DNA of 64,000 bases, taken from Psychrobacter maritimus. GTDB taxonomy: Bacteria > Pseudomonadota > Gammaproteobacteria > Pseudomonadales > Moraxellaceae. Shown here piece by piece: positions 1 to 12,084 of this stretch. The stretch is taken from the NCBI RefSeq assembly GCF_904846345.1, contig NZ_CAJHAJ010000001.1:310001-374000 (forward strand), read 5' to 3'. Position numbers and translations under genes: made by a program. How positions within the stretch are numbered: the first letter of the stretch is position 1; every line of letters starts with the position of its first letter. The notes under the pieces were generated by a model. That model was given only the letters and a program-made list of their open reading frames with translations. It did no database searches and was not told the origin of the DNA.

Positions 1-2218
1 CCGCGGCAATCATAGGATTTAAAAAGCCGAAAGCGGCAAGCGGAATACCAAGGCAATTATAAATAAAAGCAAAGAATAGATTCTGCTTGATATTACGCAC
101 CGTGGCATTCGCAATTTTTTGCGCCGCATCGATATGCATCAGTGACTCGCCCATCAAGCGCGCAGAAGCACTGTGCTGTGCGACATCCGTACCTTCAAAC
201 ATGGCAAAGCTGGCATCAGCGGTAGCCATCGCTGGCGCATCATTGACGCCGTCCCCTGCCATAGCAACTTTATGACCCGCCGTTTGCAATAAAGCAATTT
301 GGCTTGCTTTATCACGTGGGCTCATTTTACCGTAAGCTTGCTCGATACCTAACTGCCCTGCCACATGGTCAACGACCGATTGCTTATCACCACTCATCAA
401 AATGACATTGATGCCAGCATCTTGTAGCGCTCTTATGGCTTGCGGCGTGTCATCCTTTAAGTCATCAGCAAGGGCAAAAGCACCTAGCGGCTCATCGTTA
501 ATACTAATAGCGACCGTACTGGCGATTTGCCATACTTTTGGCATCAGCTTTGGTAGCGTCAAATTAGCAAACTCTGCGCTACCAACCTTTATTAAGCCTA
601 AGCCTTCGATATTTGCTTGTATACCAGCGCCCTTTATCACACTGATATCAGTCACACTCATCAACGGCAAGTTTCGCTCAGTAGCCGCGTTAATCAGTGC
701 CGTCGCTAATGGATGGCTGGCATGTGCCTCAACACTTGCGGCAATTTGCAGGACATCATCAACGGCTAGTGATTTATCTACCATCACATTATCAACGATG
801 GTCGGCTTACCGATGGTTAATGTGCCTGTCTTATCCAAAACAACGGTATCGATATTACCTGCCGCCTCTAAGCTTTGCGCGTCTTTAAACCAAACACCAT
901 GACGCGCGGCGACACCCATACCAGCCATGATAGCAGCTGGCGTCGCTAGACCAAGCGCACAGGGGCAAGCAATGACCAATACCGACACGGCATGCATTAA
1001 CGCCGTGTCAAGCATGCCCGTTAGCCACCATGTCAGTCCAAAGGTGATCAAGGCAATCGTCACCACGACAGGAACAAAAATAGCCGTTACTCTATCAGCA
1101 AGGCGCGCTAAATTGGCTTTTGAGCCTTGTGCATCGCTGAGCGCTTGTACCATATCACCGAGCTTGGTATCACTACCTTTAGCACTAACGCGATAGAGTA
1201 AGCTGCCATTTTCAACGAGAGCGCCTGCTAGCAGTCCATCACCTACTTCTTTTTTGAGCGGTACGGACTCACCGGTTAAATGGCTCTCGACACACCAGCC
1301 ACTACCATCGATAACTGTCCCATCGGTTGCCACGCGGCTGCCTTGCTTAGCACGCAAGATATCGCCTACTTGTACATCTTGCAGCGCGACATTATGAAAG
1401 TCGCCATTCGGCTGCTGTTGTTCAACTTCATCAGGGGTTAATGACAATAATAAATCGATACTGTTTAGACTGTGCTTTTTGGTGCGCTCTTCAAGATATT
1501 TACCGGTACGCACAAAGGCAATGACCATTACGCCTGCTTCAAAATACACTGCTGGTCCGTGTCCACTACCATGACCGCTTTGCAGCAGACTATTTAACGT
1601 ACCATCGCCATGGGTCAGCCATAGATACGTTGAATACGCCCAAATGGTGACCGTACCGATGACCACCAGTACGTCCATATTGGCAAGACCACCTTTAATA
1701 GATGCCCAAGCGCTTTTGTAAAAGGGTAATGCCAATCCAAACTGTACAATCGTCGCTAGGATAAACTGAATCCAAACCGGTGGCATCCACGCCATACCTT
1801 GCCCAACAAGCATGCCCGCCATACCCACTAAAAACGGCAGCAAGCAAACCCATAACCCAATCAAGCGCCACGGGTATTCAGTCGCGGTATCCTCGTCTGT
1901 TTGTGCAAACAAACTATCGGCTGCTTGCAAATTGGCCACGAAGCCGGTTTTATTTACCCATTCTGTGACCTGCTCAGGCGTGGTCTGCGTTGGGTCATAA
2001 TCAACATTGGCAGTCTCGCCAGCGAAGTTTACACTCACCTCATATACCGATGGTTTTTTGTTTAGTACCTTCTCGATTCTTGAGGCACAGGCCTGACACG
2101 TCATTCCATCAATGGCCAGTTGCAAGTGTGCACGCGTAGGCGATGTCGTCGTATTGGACTGAATATCAGTTTCAACATCATAGGACTGCTCATTGCTGGT
2201 ACGGGTAGAATCATTCAT
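1..2218 (-). CDS. copA: Copper-translocating P1B-type ATPase CopA (3' end cut by window edge)
   Basis: Inner-membrane Cu(+) export ATPase. Read from an ATG at 2218, about 739 residues are present and the last few dozen lie beyond base 1. One N-terminal heavy-metal-associated domain carries GMTCQAC (Cys41, Cys44). Then come the membrane segments, the actuator motif TGES, the transmembrane CPC metal site (residues 418-420), the phosphorylation motif DKTGT (Asp462), the SHP motif of P1B ATPases and the hinge GDGVND. CPC, SHP and a single HMA domain are typical of the Cu(I) subgroup. Only a weak GAG precedes the ATG. The copper chaperone gene copZ lies upstream on the same strand, but a terminator separates them, so copA probably has its own promoter. 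No CueR-type operator was recognised. Identification is firm; silver transport cannot be excluded. Confidence 0.95.
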   Translation of the reverse strand, partial: MNDSTRTSNEQSYDVETDIQSNTTTSPTRAHLQLAIDGMTCQACASRIEKVLNKKPSVYEVSVNFAGETANVDYDPTQTTPEQVTEWVNKTGFVANLQAADSLFAQTDEDTATEYPWRLIGLWVCLLPFLVGMAGMLVGQGMAWMPPVWIQFILATIVQFGLALPFYKSAWASIKGGLANMDVLVVIGTVTIWAYSTYLWLTHGDGTLNSLLQSGHGSGHGPAVYFEAGVMVIAFVRTGKYLEERTKKHSLNSIDLLLSLTPDEVEQQQPNGDFHNVALQDVQVGDILRAKQGSRVATDGTVIDGSGWCVESHLTGESVPLKKEVGDGLLAGALVENGSLLYRVSAKGSDTKLGDMVQALSDAQGSKANLARLADRVTAIFVPVVVTIALITFGLTWWLTGMLDTALMHAVSVLVIACPCALGLATPAAIMAGMGVAARHGVWFKDAQSLEAAGNIDTVVLDKTGTLTIGKPTIVDNVMVDKSLAVDDVLQIAASVEAHASHPLATALINAATERNLPLMSVTDISVIKGAGIQANIEGLGLIKVGSAEFANLTLPKLMPKVWQIASTVAISINDEPLGAFALADDLKDDTPQAIRALQDAGINVILMSGDKQSVVDHVAGQLGIEQAYGKMSPRDKASQIALLQTAGHKVAMAGDGVNDAPAMATADASFAMFEGTDVAQHSASARLMGESLMHIDAAQKIANATVRNIKQNLFFAFIYNCLGIPLAAFGFLNPMIAA

Positions 2219-2538
2219 AAATAGAACTCGTTGTTGCGTTATAGCGCTTTATAGCGTTTATCAATTGATATGGCCATAAAAATATCAGTGGAGGGAAAAT
2301 CTAAATGAAACAAATAAAGCATTTTAAAGTTGAATATGAATCTTAATGGATAGTAAATATTAAATGGATACGAATAATGGCTATTCAAGTATGTGACTCT
2401 CTATAGCTTAATAACGCTCAGCACAATGATAGAAGCAACTTAATATGTATGAATAGTGATTGCTCATTAAAAAAACCATTTAAATATCCATTAAAAAACC
2501 AGCCATGATAGCTGGTTTACTTAACTAAATGACAATGC
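2219..2538. other. copA-copZ intergenic spacer
   Basis: 320 bp of AT-rich DNA. It holds the copZ terminator near its right end and presumably the copA promoter. No reading frame or clear operator is visible. Confidence 0.5.
2493..2519 (-). terminator. Rho-independent terminator of copZ
   Basis: On the minus strand AACCAGC pairs with GCTGGTT around a 7-nt loop and is followed by a T run. It lies about 20 bp after the copZ stop codon. Confidence 0.8.
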
Positions 2539-2763
2539 TTACGAGTTAGCAACGGTTGCATCGAAGCCTGCCTCATCGATAGCAGCAGCAATGACTTCTG
2601 CACTGGTTTTGCTATCATCAAAGGTGACTGTCGCTTGGTTGTCTGCAAGCTCGATACTGATATCATCTAAACCATCGATATCGGCGGTGGCATTATGGAC
2701 GCTTGCCACACAGCCGCCACAAGTCATGCCATCAATTTTAATAATACGGGTTTGGTTTGCCAT
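2539..2763 (-). CDS. copZ: Copper chaperone CopZ (HMA domain protein)
   Basis: A 74-residue cytoplasmic protein consisting of one heavy-metal-associated ferredoxin-like domain. The metal loop GMTCGGC is at residues 12-18, with Cu(I) ligands Cys15 and Cys18. The length is normal for the family. The start is supported by AAGGAG about nine bases upstream. It would carry Cu(I) to CopA, whose gene lies downstream on the same strand after a terminator. The acidic surface (many Asp/Glu in the second half) is unlike classical basic CopZ proteins but does not affect the metal site. Confidence 0.92.
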   Translation of the reverse strand: MANQTRIIKIDGMTCGGCVASVHNATADIDGLDDISIELADNQATVTFDDSKTSAEVIAAAIDEAGFDATVANS

Positions 2764-2968
2764 GAGAGGCTCCTTATTTTTATAACTGAGTTTTTATGAG
2801 TGAGTATTTTTATGACTTTAATAAACTGCTGTCATCGCTGTTTTCTAAATACAGTCATTGCAGCATTGAACTAGCATAAGCCCAATTAAGCTGAACAACA
2901 AGTTTGATTGCTCGTATCTTTACGAAACCGCTTTATGAAAGTGCATCTTCTTTATCAGTGCCTCACCG

Positions 2969-3223
2969 CTAATCATGATAACGTGGATTTTGCGGGGCAT
3001 CGATAGGAAACGGCTGAGTGACGTAATCGACCATACTGATTGCCGCAACGAAAGCATGGATGGTCGTTTGCGTATCATCATAACGGATAAAGGCAACACC
3101 ATTTTCAGGCTCCAGCTCAATTTCAGTGACACCGGTAATGTTTTTTAGCGCCGTCATCACGCTCTCAAGCCCTTCGGTATCATCGATATTTTCGATACTT
3201 ACCTGCGCTATTTTAATCGCCAT
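2969..3223 (-). CDS. HMA-like small protein lacking the CXXC metal site
   Basis: An 84-residue protein. Its length, the predicted beta-alpha-beta pattern and phrases such as SVMTALKNITGV and VAFIRYDDTQT resemble a heavy-metal-associated domain. The place of the GMTCxxC loop is taken by SIENIDDTEG, and the protein contains no cysteine at all. A GAGAGGG Shine-Dalgarno sits seven bases before the ATG. It lies 36 bp after kdsA and about 200 bp before copZ on the same strand, so it may be co-transcribed with kdsA. A role in copper handling is suggested only by fold resemblance and position; it cannot bind metal through thiols. It could be a degenerate or repurposed chaperone domain. Confidence 0.7.
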   Translation of the reverse strand: MAIKIAQVSIENIDDTEGLESVMTALKNITGVTEIELEPENGVAFIRYDDTQTTIHAFVAAISMVDYVTQPFPIDAPQNPRYHD

Positions 3224-3259
3224 CGTCTTACCCTCTCATCGATATCATTGTTAACATCA

Positions 3260-4180
<921 letters not shown>

Positions 4181-4328
4181 TTATTATTAATGCTACTCCC
4201 CCGTATTGTAACCGATAGCCCCATGAAAAAAAGTATCTAAGCGTAATTACATCTCGCTGATACTGTAGATTACTTCATAAAAGCGCTATTGCTAGAAACC
4301 GCTATTAAAAAATAGCTAAATAAAGTCC

Positions 4329-4364
4329 AAAAAAAAGACCAATCCGAAAATCAGTCTTTTTTTT
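4329..4364 (-). terminator. Rho-independent terminator of pyrG
   Basis: On the minus strand AGACTGAT pairs (with two G-U) with ATTGGTCT and is followed by eight T. It lies just past the pyrG stop codon and before kdsA. Confidence 0.8.
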
Positions 4365-4391
4365 AACTATCAAGCTGTCATGCGATAACGA

Positions 4392-6119
<1,728 letters not shown>

Positions 6120-6201
6120 TTAACGCTTAATCATCTTAAGTGCGTAATCATCGTAAATACGTAGCTATTATAACCCACTGCAGCTTTAAAAAGGTCACAA
6201 C

Positions 6202-6233
6202 AAAAAAACTCACCCCGAAGGATGAGTTTTTTT
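6202..6233 (-). terminator. Rho-independent terminator of the porin gene
   Basis: On the minus strand an ACTCATCC/GGGTGAGT stem with a TTCG tetraloop is followed by seven T. The flanking A run makes it potentially bidirectional. It lies 24 bp after the porin stop codon. Confidence 0.85.
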
Positions 6234-6256
6234 AGAGTCAGATTCTAATGCTTAGA

Positions 6257-7333
6257 TTAGAATTTGTATTCTAGACCAGTACCAATTACGAATATATCAG
6301 CATCGCCATCGATAACAGTGTATTCATTTCTACCTAAACTATCTTCGCCACTCTTATATGCAGCCTTAACGTTTTCAGCGTTATTCACACCAGCGTAAGC
6401 ATGCATGATCATGTTGTCTTTAAAGAAGTACTTACCACCAACAACGATTTGATCTGAATCAGCGTTATTCCAACCGTCTAAGTTATCAGTTTTGTTGTAC
6501 TGTGCATAGATAGAAGCTGGACGGGCAAAGTTAGTTAAAGGCATTGCCGCACTAACAATCAAACCTTTCTCTTTCTTAGTATCGCGAGAGTAATCAAAAT
6601 CAGCTACTTGATATAAAGCGCCTAGAGTAACAGGAGCTGCCATGAATTTACCTAGATCAACAGTTGCAGTACCACGGATGATATCACCAAGAATATTCTG
6701 ATCTTTGTCATAAGCAACGCCAGCTGTGAAGCCTGTACCTTGATCAAACATAGCCGCAACACCAAAGCCAGAGTTGTCATTGCGATTCTGATCATCAGAG
6801 TTGTACATTGCAGAAATCTCTAATGGCAGACCATCGTATTTTGGCGCAGTCCAAATGATTGAGCTTTTGATACGATTACTATCAGCCATATTCAGTGCTT
6901 CAACAGCGCCGTTTTCTAATTTATTTCTACCTAGGTTATCCCAATAGCCGCTGTCAGCAGTGACAACGTTGTTAATTCTGTCTAAAGTAGATTGGTTTTT
7001 ACCAACGCGGAATTCACCAAACTGTTTGTTTACAACACCAAGATACGTATCGCGGTTAGTGAAACCGTCTCTATCACCATCGATGCTTGTGCCGTATTCC
7101 AACTGATAGATTGCATCAGTGTTAGCCGTCATGGCTTCAGAGCCTTTGATACCAATACGTGAAGCATGAGAGTTAATCTCTATTGTATCTTCATCATAAT
7201 TGTAACCAGGGCCTTCAAACTCAGCATTAACATAGTCAGCTGCTAAAAAAGCTTTACCATATAGAGTTGGGGCTGCATTGGCTGCAGATACAGATAGGGC
7301 AGCGATTGCTGTAGCTAAAAGTAGTTTTTTCAT
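6257..7333 (-). CDS. Trimeric general porin, outer membrane beta-barrel
   Basis: A 358-residue outer-membrane protein with a clear signal peptide (MKKLLLATAIAALSVSAANA, cleavage before APTLYG). The mature part starts with the TLYGKAF strand typical of Gram-negative porins, has INSHASRIGIKGSE and a periodic amphipathic pattern of strands, and ends in ...GLEYKF, the C-terminal aromatic recognised by the Bam machinery. It would allow passive diffusion of small hydrophilic solutes. GGAG lies eight bases before the ATG. A long upstream region and a strong terminator indicate a single-gene unit. The exact porin type and its selectivity cannot be read from sequence. Confidence 0.88.
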   Translation of the reverse strand: MKKLLLATAIAALSVSAANAAPTLYGKAFLAADYVNAEFEGPGYNYDEDTIEINSHASRIGIKGSEAMTANTDAIYQLEYGTSIDGDRDGFTNRDTYLGVVNKQFGEFRVGKNQSTLDRINNVVTADSGYWDNLGRNKLENGAVEALNMADSNRIKSSIIWTAPKYDGLPLEISAMYNSDDQNRNDNSGFGVAAMFDQGTGFTAGVAYDKDQNILGDIIRGTATVDLGKFMAAPVTLGALYQVADFDYSRDTKKEKGLIVSAAMPLTNFARPASIYAQYNKTDNLDGWNNADSDQIVVGGKYFFKDNMIMHAYAGVNNAENVKAAYKSGEDSLGRNEYTVIDGDADIFVIGTGLEYKF

Positions 7334-7914
7334 GGGGGTATCTCCACTTTACAATTTTAGTAATGAGCGAGCTATTATTAGCCGGTGCCCAAAATGGTAT
7401 CGTCACAAATCCTCAAAGATATAATGTGTAACTGGCTACCGAGATTAGTCAGAAACAAGTGTGGCGAAGTTCTATTACCGTAAGATGAAAAAAACCATGA
7501 CTTACATAACTGGGATCGAAATCGTAACTGCCATGTAAACGTTGGTCTTTATCGCTCTGTTGCGTAACATCCGTTACCAAACTCATACTTCGAGTACAAG
7601 CATAACAACTTTGACATAATTTGCAACATATTTTTTACGTCTCTAATGACAAAAAATCTTCAAAGCCATGTCCACTATGAGGTTTAACCTATATTTAATT
7701 AGGGACAAAACAACACCCCTACTCGTCATGGACGAATAGAGGTGTTATTGAGAAATATCAGTAATAAGAATATACACTATATTTAATATGCTTATTAAAA
7801 ACAAAACGTTAGCAGGCTACTTATACATAGATAAATAGCCTTAAAGCAAAGCTCGTTAATAATAACTAACGCTAGTTATATTATTTAATTAACTAACAAT
7901 ATGGCTCGATTAAT
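7334..7914. other. Long spacer between glcB and porin genes
   Basis: 581 bp. The right half must hold the porin promoter and 5' leader, although no confident -35/-10 pair was identified. The left half carries a hairpin near 7709-7746 that probably ends glcB transcription. No coding sequence is supported here. Confidence 0.5.
7709..7746 (-). terminator. Possible terminator of glcB
   Basis: On the minus strand AACACC(T)CTATTCGTC pairs imperfectly with GACGAGTAG(G)GGTGTT, followed by GTTTTG. It lies about 170 bp past the glcB stop, which is far for a terminator, so the assignment is tentative. Confidence 0.5.
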
Positions 7915-10113
7915 TTAGCAGTTGGCTTTTAGATCAAGGCGTGCTTGATGGAGCAATGGCTCAGTGTAGCCACTTGGCTGCTCGCGACCTTTAAATACCA
8001 AATCACAAGCCGCTTTAAAGGCATACGAGTTATCGAAGTCATTTGCCATCGGCTGATAGCCATTATCGTCAGCATTTTGCTCATCGACGACTTTTGCCAT
8101 GCGCTTCATGGTATCCATCACTTGTTGCTCACTGATGACCCCATGATGTAGCCAGTTGGCGATATGCTGGCTTGAGATACGCAATGTCGCACGGTCTTCC
8201 ATTAGACCCACATCATTGATATCAGGTACTTTAGAGCAACCAACACCTTGGTTTACCCAGCGTACGACATAACCTAAGATGCCTTGAGCATTATTATCAA
8301 GCTCTTGCTGCTTCTCTTCTTCCGTCCAGTTGGTGTTTTTTGCCAATGGAATGGTCAAGATGTCATCTAAGCTGGCACGCTCACGTGATTTTAGCTTGTC
8401 TTGCACCTCAGCGACATTCACTTGATGATAATGCATGCTGTGTAAGGTGGCGCCCGTTGGTGATGGTACCCATGCTGTGCTAGCGCCCGCTTGTGGATGT
8501 GCGGCTTTGGTTTCCATCATCTCTTTCATCTCATCAGGCTTCGCCCACATGCCTTTACCAATCTGAGCGTGACCTTGTAGACCCGTCTCTAAACCGATAT
8601 CGACGTTCCACTGCTCATAAGCTGGCTGCCATGCTTCTGACTTCATATCGCCTTTACGTACGAAAGGTCCGGCGTTCATGCTGGTATGCATCTCATCACC
8701 GGTACGATCTAAGAAGCCGGTATTAATAAAGATAACGCGCTCTTTGGCTTGGCGAATCGCTTCTTTTAGGTTGACCGTCATACGGCGCTCTTCGTCCATG
8801 ATACCGATTTTAAGGGTATTACGTTCTAAGCCCAATAAGTCTTCTGAGGCATTAAACAAATCGTTTGCCATTTTGACTTCTTCAGGACCATGCATTTTTG
8901 GTTTAACGATATACATCGAACCTTTACGCGAGTTTGATAGCTGGTTGTTACCTTTTAAATCATTTAAAGACAATAGCGGTGTAATCAAACCATCCATCAA
9001 GCCTTCAAAAATCTCTTCTTGACCATTACCCAAATCGACTAAGATCGCAGGGTTTTGCATCAAATGGCCAACGTTACGGATTAGCAATAATGAGCGACCT
9101 GGTAAGGTAAAGATGTCGCCATCTGGCGTGGTATATTCACGGTCTGGGTTTTGTTTACGTGTACGGGTTTTGCCGCCTTTTTCAAAGGTTTCTTGCAAAT
9201 CGCCATTCATCAAACCAAACCAGTTGCGATAGACTTCTACTTTTTCTTCAGCATCGACGGCAGCGATTGAATCTTCACAATCTTGAATTGCTGTAATGGC
9301 TGATTCTAATAGCACGTCCTTAATATTGGCTGGATCGTCTTTACCAACTGGATGGCTGCCATCGATTTGAATTTCAGCGTGTAAGTTATTATTCTTTAAT
9401 AAGATACCGGTTGGGCTTGCTGCATCACCGACAAAACCTGCAAATTGAGCAGCATCTTTTAATTCAGTGCTGCTATCGCCTTGTAGCACTTCAAGCTTGC
9501 CATCGACCACTTTAAAACCGGTTGCATCGTTGTATGAACCTGAGGCTAACGCAAAGTTTTCATCCAAGAATTTTTTGGCATAGGCGACGACAGCGGCGCC
9601 GCGAATTGGGTTGTAGCCACCTTTTGCTTCTTGACCATTTTCATCGCTGATCACGTCTGTGCCGTACAAAGCATCATATAAGCTGCCCCAACGAGCGTTT
9701 GTCGCGTTCAATGCATAACGGGCGTTACGTACGGGTACGACTAACTGCGGTCCTGCGATATGGGCAATCTCGTCGTCGACGTTTTGGGTGCTGACTTTGA
9801 AATCTTCGCCTTCTGGTAACAGATAGCCGATTTCTTGTAAAAATGCTTTATAAGTAGGATAGTCAATGTCGCCGTCTTTGGCAGGATTGTCTAGATGCCA
9901 TTGATCAATCTGGGCTTGGATTTTGTCACGGGTCGCAAGCAGCGCTTTATTACGCGGCGTAAACTCCTTAATGACCTTTTCAAAACCTGACCAATAACTG
10001 TCTGAATCCACACCGACTTTCGGCAGCACTTCGTTTTCAATAAAATCGAACATCTGCTTATCGATGGCAAGAATGCCCTTCTGAATACGATTGGCGTTAG
10101 AAGACTGGCTCAT
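7915..10113 (-). CDS. glcB: Malate synthase G
   Basis: Condenses glyoxylate and acetyl-CoA to malate in the cytoplasm (glyoxylate bypass and glycolate/ureide assimilation). The 732 residues equal the usual length of the monomeric G isoform, against about 530 for isoform A. Visible family blocks include [12 protein letters not shown], the Mg-site segment [40 protein letters not shown] and the catalytic [13 protein letters not shown] near residue 640. AAGGA sits seven bases before the ATG. It is a single-gene unit. A perfect inverted repeat about 140 bp upstream may be its operator. It could consume glyoxylate from the purine-ureide pathway encoded around 53-57 kb. Confidence 0.98.
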   Translation of the reverse strand: MSQSSNANRIQKGILAIDKQMFDFIENEVLPKVGVDSDSYWSGFEKVIKEFTPRNKALLATRDKIQAQIDQWHLDNPAKDGDIDYPTYKAFLQEIGYLLPEGEDFKVSTQNVDDEIAHIAGPQLVVPVRNARYALNATNARWGSLYDALYGTDVISDENGQEAKGGYNPIRGAAVVAYAKKFLDENFALASGSYNDATGFKVVDGKLEVLQGDSSTELKDAAQFAGFVGDAASPTGILLKNNNLHAEIQIDGSHPVGKDDPANIKDVLLESAITAIQDCEDSIAAVDAEEKVEVYRNWFGLMNGDLQETFEKGGKTRTRKQNPDREYTTPDGDIFTLPGRSLLLIRNVGHLMQNPAILVDLGNGQEEIFEGLMDGLITPLLSLNDLKGNNQLSNSRKGSMYIVKPKMHGPEEVKMANDLFNASEDLLGLERNTLKIGIMDEERRMTVNLKEAIRQAKERVIFINTGFLDRTGDEMHTSMNAGPFVRKGDMKSEAWQPAYEQWNVDIGLETGLQGHAQIGKGMWAKPDEMKEMMETKAAHPQAGASTAWVPSPTGATLHSMHYHQVNVAEVQDKLKSRERASLDDILTIPLAKNTNWTEEEKQQELDNNAQGILGYVVRWVNQGVGCSKVPDINDVGLMEDRATLRISSQHIANWLHHGVISEQQVMDTMKRMAKVVDEQNADDNGYQPMANDFDNSYAFKAACDLVFKGREQPSGYTEPLLHQARLDLKANC

Positions 10114-10249
10114 ATTGTTATCCTTATCTGTTCGTGAAGTGTGTTAATCCCGGGTTACTACTATCGCAGTTAAGATCTAAGTTGCTACTATTTAGACCAG
10201 CTTTAAGCAAATACTAAGGTGATAAACCTTACTTTTTGCGCTAGCATGG

Positions 10250-10279
10250 ATAGTTGATATAATGCTGAGTATCAACTAT
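10250..10279. promoter_or_regulatory. Inverted repeat upstream of glcB, candidate operator
   Basis: ATAGTTGATA and TATCAACTAT form a perfect 10-bp inverted repeat with a 10-bp spacer, 137 bp before the glcB start. There is no T run, so it is not a terminator. The symmetric arms one helical turn apart fit a dimeric regulator site. The regulator is unknown. Confidence 0.45.
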
Positions 10280-10639
10280 TCACTAGCAATCAATAGTAAG
10301 ACAGAATGTCCCAAAAGCAAAATCTCATCCTACTATCAAATAATGAAATAAACAAGGAAACATCATTCAGCAAGTAAATACTTAGGCTGTAGATAAATGA
10401 TACCCTATAAGACGTATGGCTTTAGATGCTATAAACGCCTTGTTTAAGCACAATGATGGAAACGATGGATAAACTGTAAGTAATCATTACCATAGTAATT
10501 TATGCTTAACGGTTATCTATTAAGCTAAGGCGTTTAAAAGTATCAAACACGTCAAATGATCCATTATTCCAGATGCTATTAAAGATATTTGCCGCTATAT
10601 AGTCAGTTCAATATAAAAAAGGCAGGTTAAAAATAGCCT

Positions 10640-10714
10640 GCTGCTGGGATAAATTTTTCTTGCTTGCTGTGCGCTTCGCACTTTTCGATGCTTTGCAAAA
10701 TTTATCCCAACAGC
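10640..10714 (+). repeat. Dispersed palindromic repeat, copy A
   Basis: A 75-bp element whose ends form a perfect 13-bp inverted repeat (TGGGATAAATTTT at 10645-10657, AAAATTTATCCCA at 10697-10709). The stem extends outward to GCTG/CAGC. The middle contains GCTTGCTGTGCG and a small TGCG-CTT-CGCA hairpin. A second copy lies in reverse orientation at 44779-44849. The organisation is that of a REP/MITE-like palindromic unit. Confidence 0.75.
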
Positions 10715-10827
10715 CATGTATTCTTTTTAAGTTGAATCGACTATAGCAGACTTATTTATTTTCAGACCTTTTTATCATTATTCAATAAATGCTGTTTTAC
10801 AACTACTCAATAAAGCCCAATAAAACT

Positions 10828-11541
10828 ATGACTATCAATACACAAAACCTTGCAACTTTAACCCAAGAAAATGGCGCTCAAGAAGAAAATAATCAAGAAG
10901 ACAGCGTCGATATTGCGCAATTACGAACGCCTATAAAGGTAGACCTATCTCCTATTTATGAGTTTTTGGGTACGCGAACCACACAAGCGTGGGTAAATGC
11001 CGCCATTGCTGACTTGCCATTAATCATTCAAGACCATGCCAATTGTGAAAAAAAAGCGGCTGGTACAGCAATGAACTTATTATTTCGCTATGAGTTTTCT
11101 TATGATTTACAGTGCAAATTGGCGCAGTTGATACGCGAGGAGATGCTGCATTATGAGCAGGTGCTCGGCATCATGAATGAGCGCGGGCAAGAGTGGCAAT
11201 ATCTAAGTGCCGGACGTTATGCTAAAGGTATGCTGAAACATAAACGCACCTACGAGCCAGCAGCGATGATAGATGTATTGATTATCGGAGCATTTATTGA
11301 AGCGCGTTCTTGTGAGCGTTTTGCTGCATTGGCTGAAGTCATCAACGATGAGCGTTTGGCGAAATATTATCGCTACTTACTTAAATCAGAAAGCCGTCAT
11401 TTTGAAGATTATCTGGCATTGGCGCAGTCATTGTCAGAGGATAATATCGACGAGCGCGTGGCGTTTTTTAAAGCGGTAGAAGCGGAGCTGATATCGAGCC
11501 CAGATACCGAGCTGCGTTTTCATAGCGGTGAACCGGCTTAA
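10828..11541 (+). CDS. miaE: tRNA-(ms2io6A)-hydroxylase MiaE
   Basis: A non-haem di-iron monooxygenase that hydroxylates 2-methylthio-N6-isopentenyladenosine at tRNA position 37. The four-helix bundle ligands are visible as CEKKAAGTA, then EEMLHYEQ (ExxH), then IEARSCERF and SESRHFEDY (ExxH), as in the family. From this ATG it has 237 residues. The frame also opens at 10789 (13 more residues). Neither start has a good Shine-Dalgarno, and the shorter one was chosen because MLFYNYSIKPNKT looks like spacer sequence. The first ~40 residues (TQENGAQEENNQED) are a low-complexity tail. It is terminated by a strong hairpin downstream. Confidence 0.9.
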   Translation: MTINTQNLATLTQENGAQEENNQEDSVDIAQLRTPIKVDLSPIYEFLGTRTTQAWVNAAIADLPLIIQDHANCEKKAAGTAMNLLFRYEFSYDLQCKLAQLIREEMLHYEQVLGIMNERGQEWQYLSAGRYAKGMLKHKRTYEPAAMIDVLIIGAFIEARSCERFAALAEVINDERLAKYYRYLLKSESRHFEDYLALAQSLSEDNIDERVAFFKAVEAELISSPDTELRFHSGEPA

Positions 11542-11607
11542 TTATAGAATCTGTGCCATATCTTAATGGCTAGGATTTTAACCACTCTAAAAAGCGGTTT
11601 AAACACA

Positions 11608-11659
11608 AAAAGGTGCAACAATCAGTCGATATGAGAATCGGCTAATTGTTGCACCTTTT
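11608..11659. terminator. Bidirectional terminator between miaE and small acidic protein gene
   Basis: A perfect 15-bp stem, AAAAGGTGCAACAAT against ATTGTTGCACCTTTT, encloses an inner CGAT/ATCG stem. A/T runs on both sides suit both converging genes. Confidence 0.85.
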
Positions 11660-11724
11660 GGCTTTATACTTCTTCACTTCACACTGTCTAAGTGTCTACT
11701 TTCTTAGCATACTGTCTAAAACTG

Positions 11725-11955
11725 TTATTTATCGCTCTCCATTAAAGCGCTGTCGTATTCTTTATGACTTTTTCCGACATGATGTGGATCATGGTCATTC
11801 GTTAACCGTGCTGCTTCAGCTGGATTGGCTGTTTGCAATGCATCATCAGCAACAATTCCATTATTGTCATCGGCATCTTTAAGCGGCATATCATCATTTA
11901 AATGAGCCGTTTTTAAATTACTCGTTTCTGCATCCCTATCATCTGGCATATTCAT
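11725..11955 (-). CDS. Small acidic disordered protein (cluster member 1)
   Basis: 76 residues from the ATG at 11955, which is preceded by AAGGA eight bases upstream; a longer frame to 12039 lacks this signal. It is rich in Asp, Asn and Ala, without Cys or Trp, and has no membrane segment or signal peptide, so it is probably soluble and largely disordered. Recognisable phrases are MPLKDADDN and HDPHHVGKSHKEYD. It is the last of four consecutive minus-strand genes of this style (11725-13134). No family was recognised; a hydrophilin-like stress role is only a guess. Confidence 0.65.
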   Translation of the reverse strand: MNMPDDRDAETSNLKTAHLNDDMPLKDADDNNGIVADDALQTANPAEAARLTNDHDPHHVGKSHKEYDSALMESDK

Positions 11956-12084
11956 GGCAATTCCTTTTCTAACCTTGTTAGCATCACTAGTATATAAAGT
12001 AGTATATAAACGGCTATCTAAACGAAAAACAGTGGGCACATTAACGTCTAGCGCCTCATTAAATTAATGCTGAAAATATAAGTG

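Larger units (their letters stand above)
10114..10827. other. Spacer between divergent glcB and miaE
   Basis: About 700 bp without a supported gene. It contains a perfect inverted repeat (10250-10279) near glcB and a 75-bp dispersed palindromic repeat (10640-10714) near miaE. The rest is AT-rich with no recognised feature. Confidence 0.6.

Noticed and set aside
402..1196. Plus-strand open frames across copA
   Set aside because: copA motifs (DKTGT, CPC, TGES) are continuous on the minus strand, so these are shadows.
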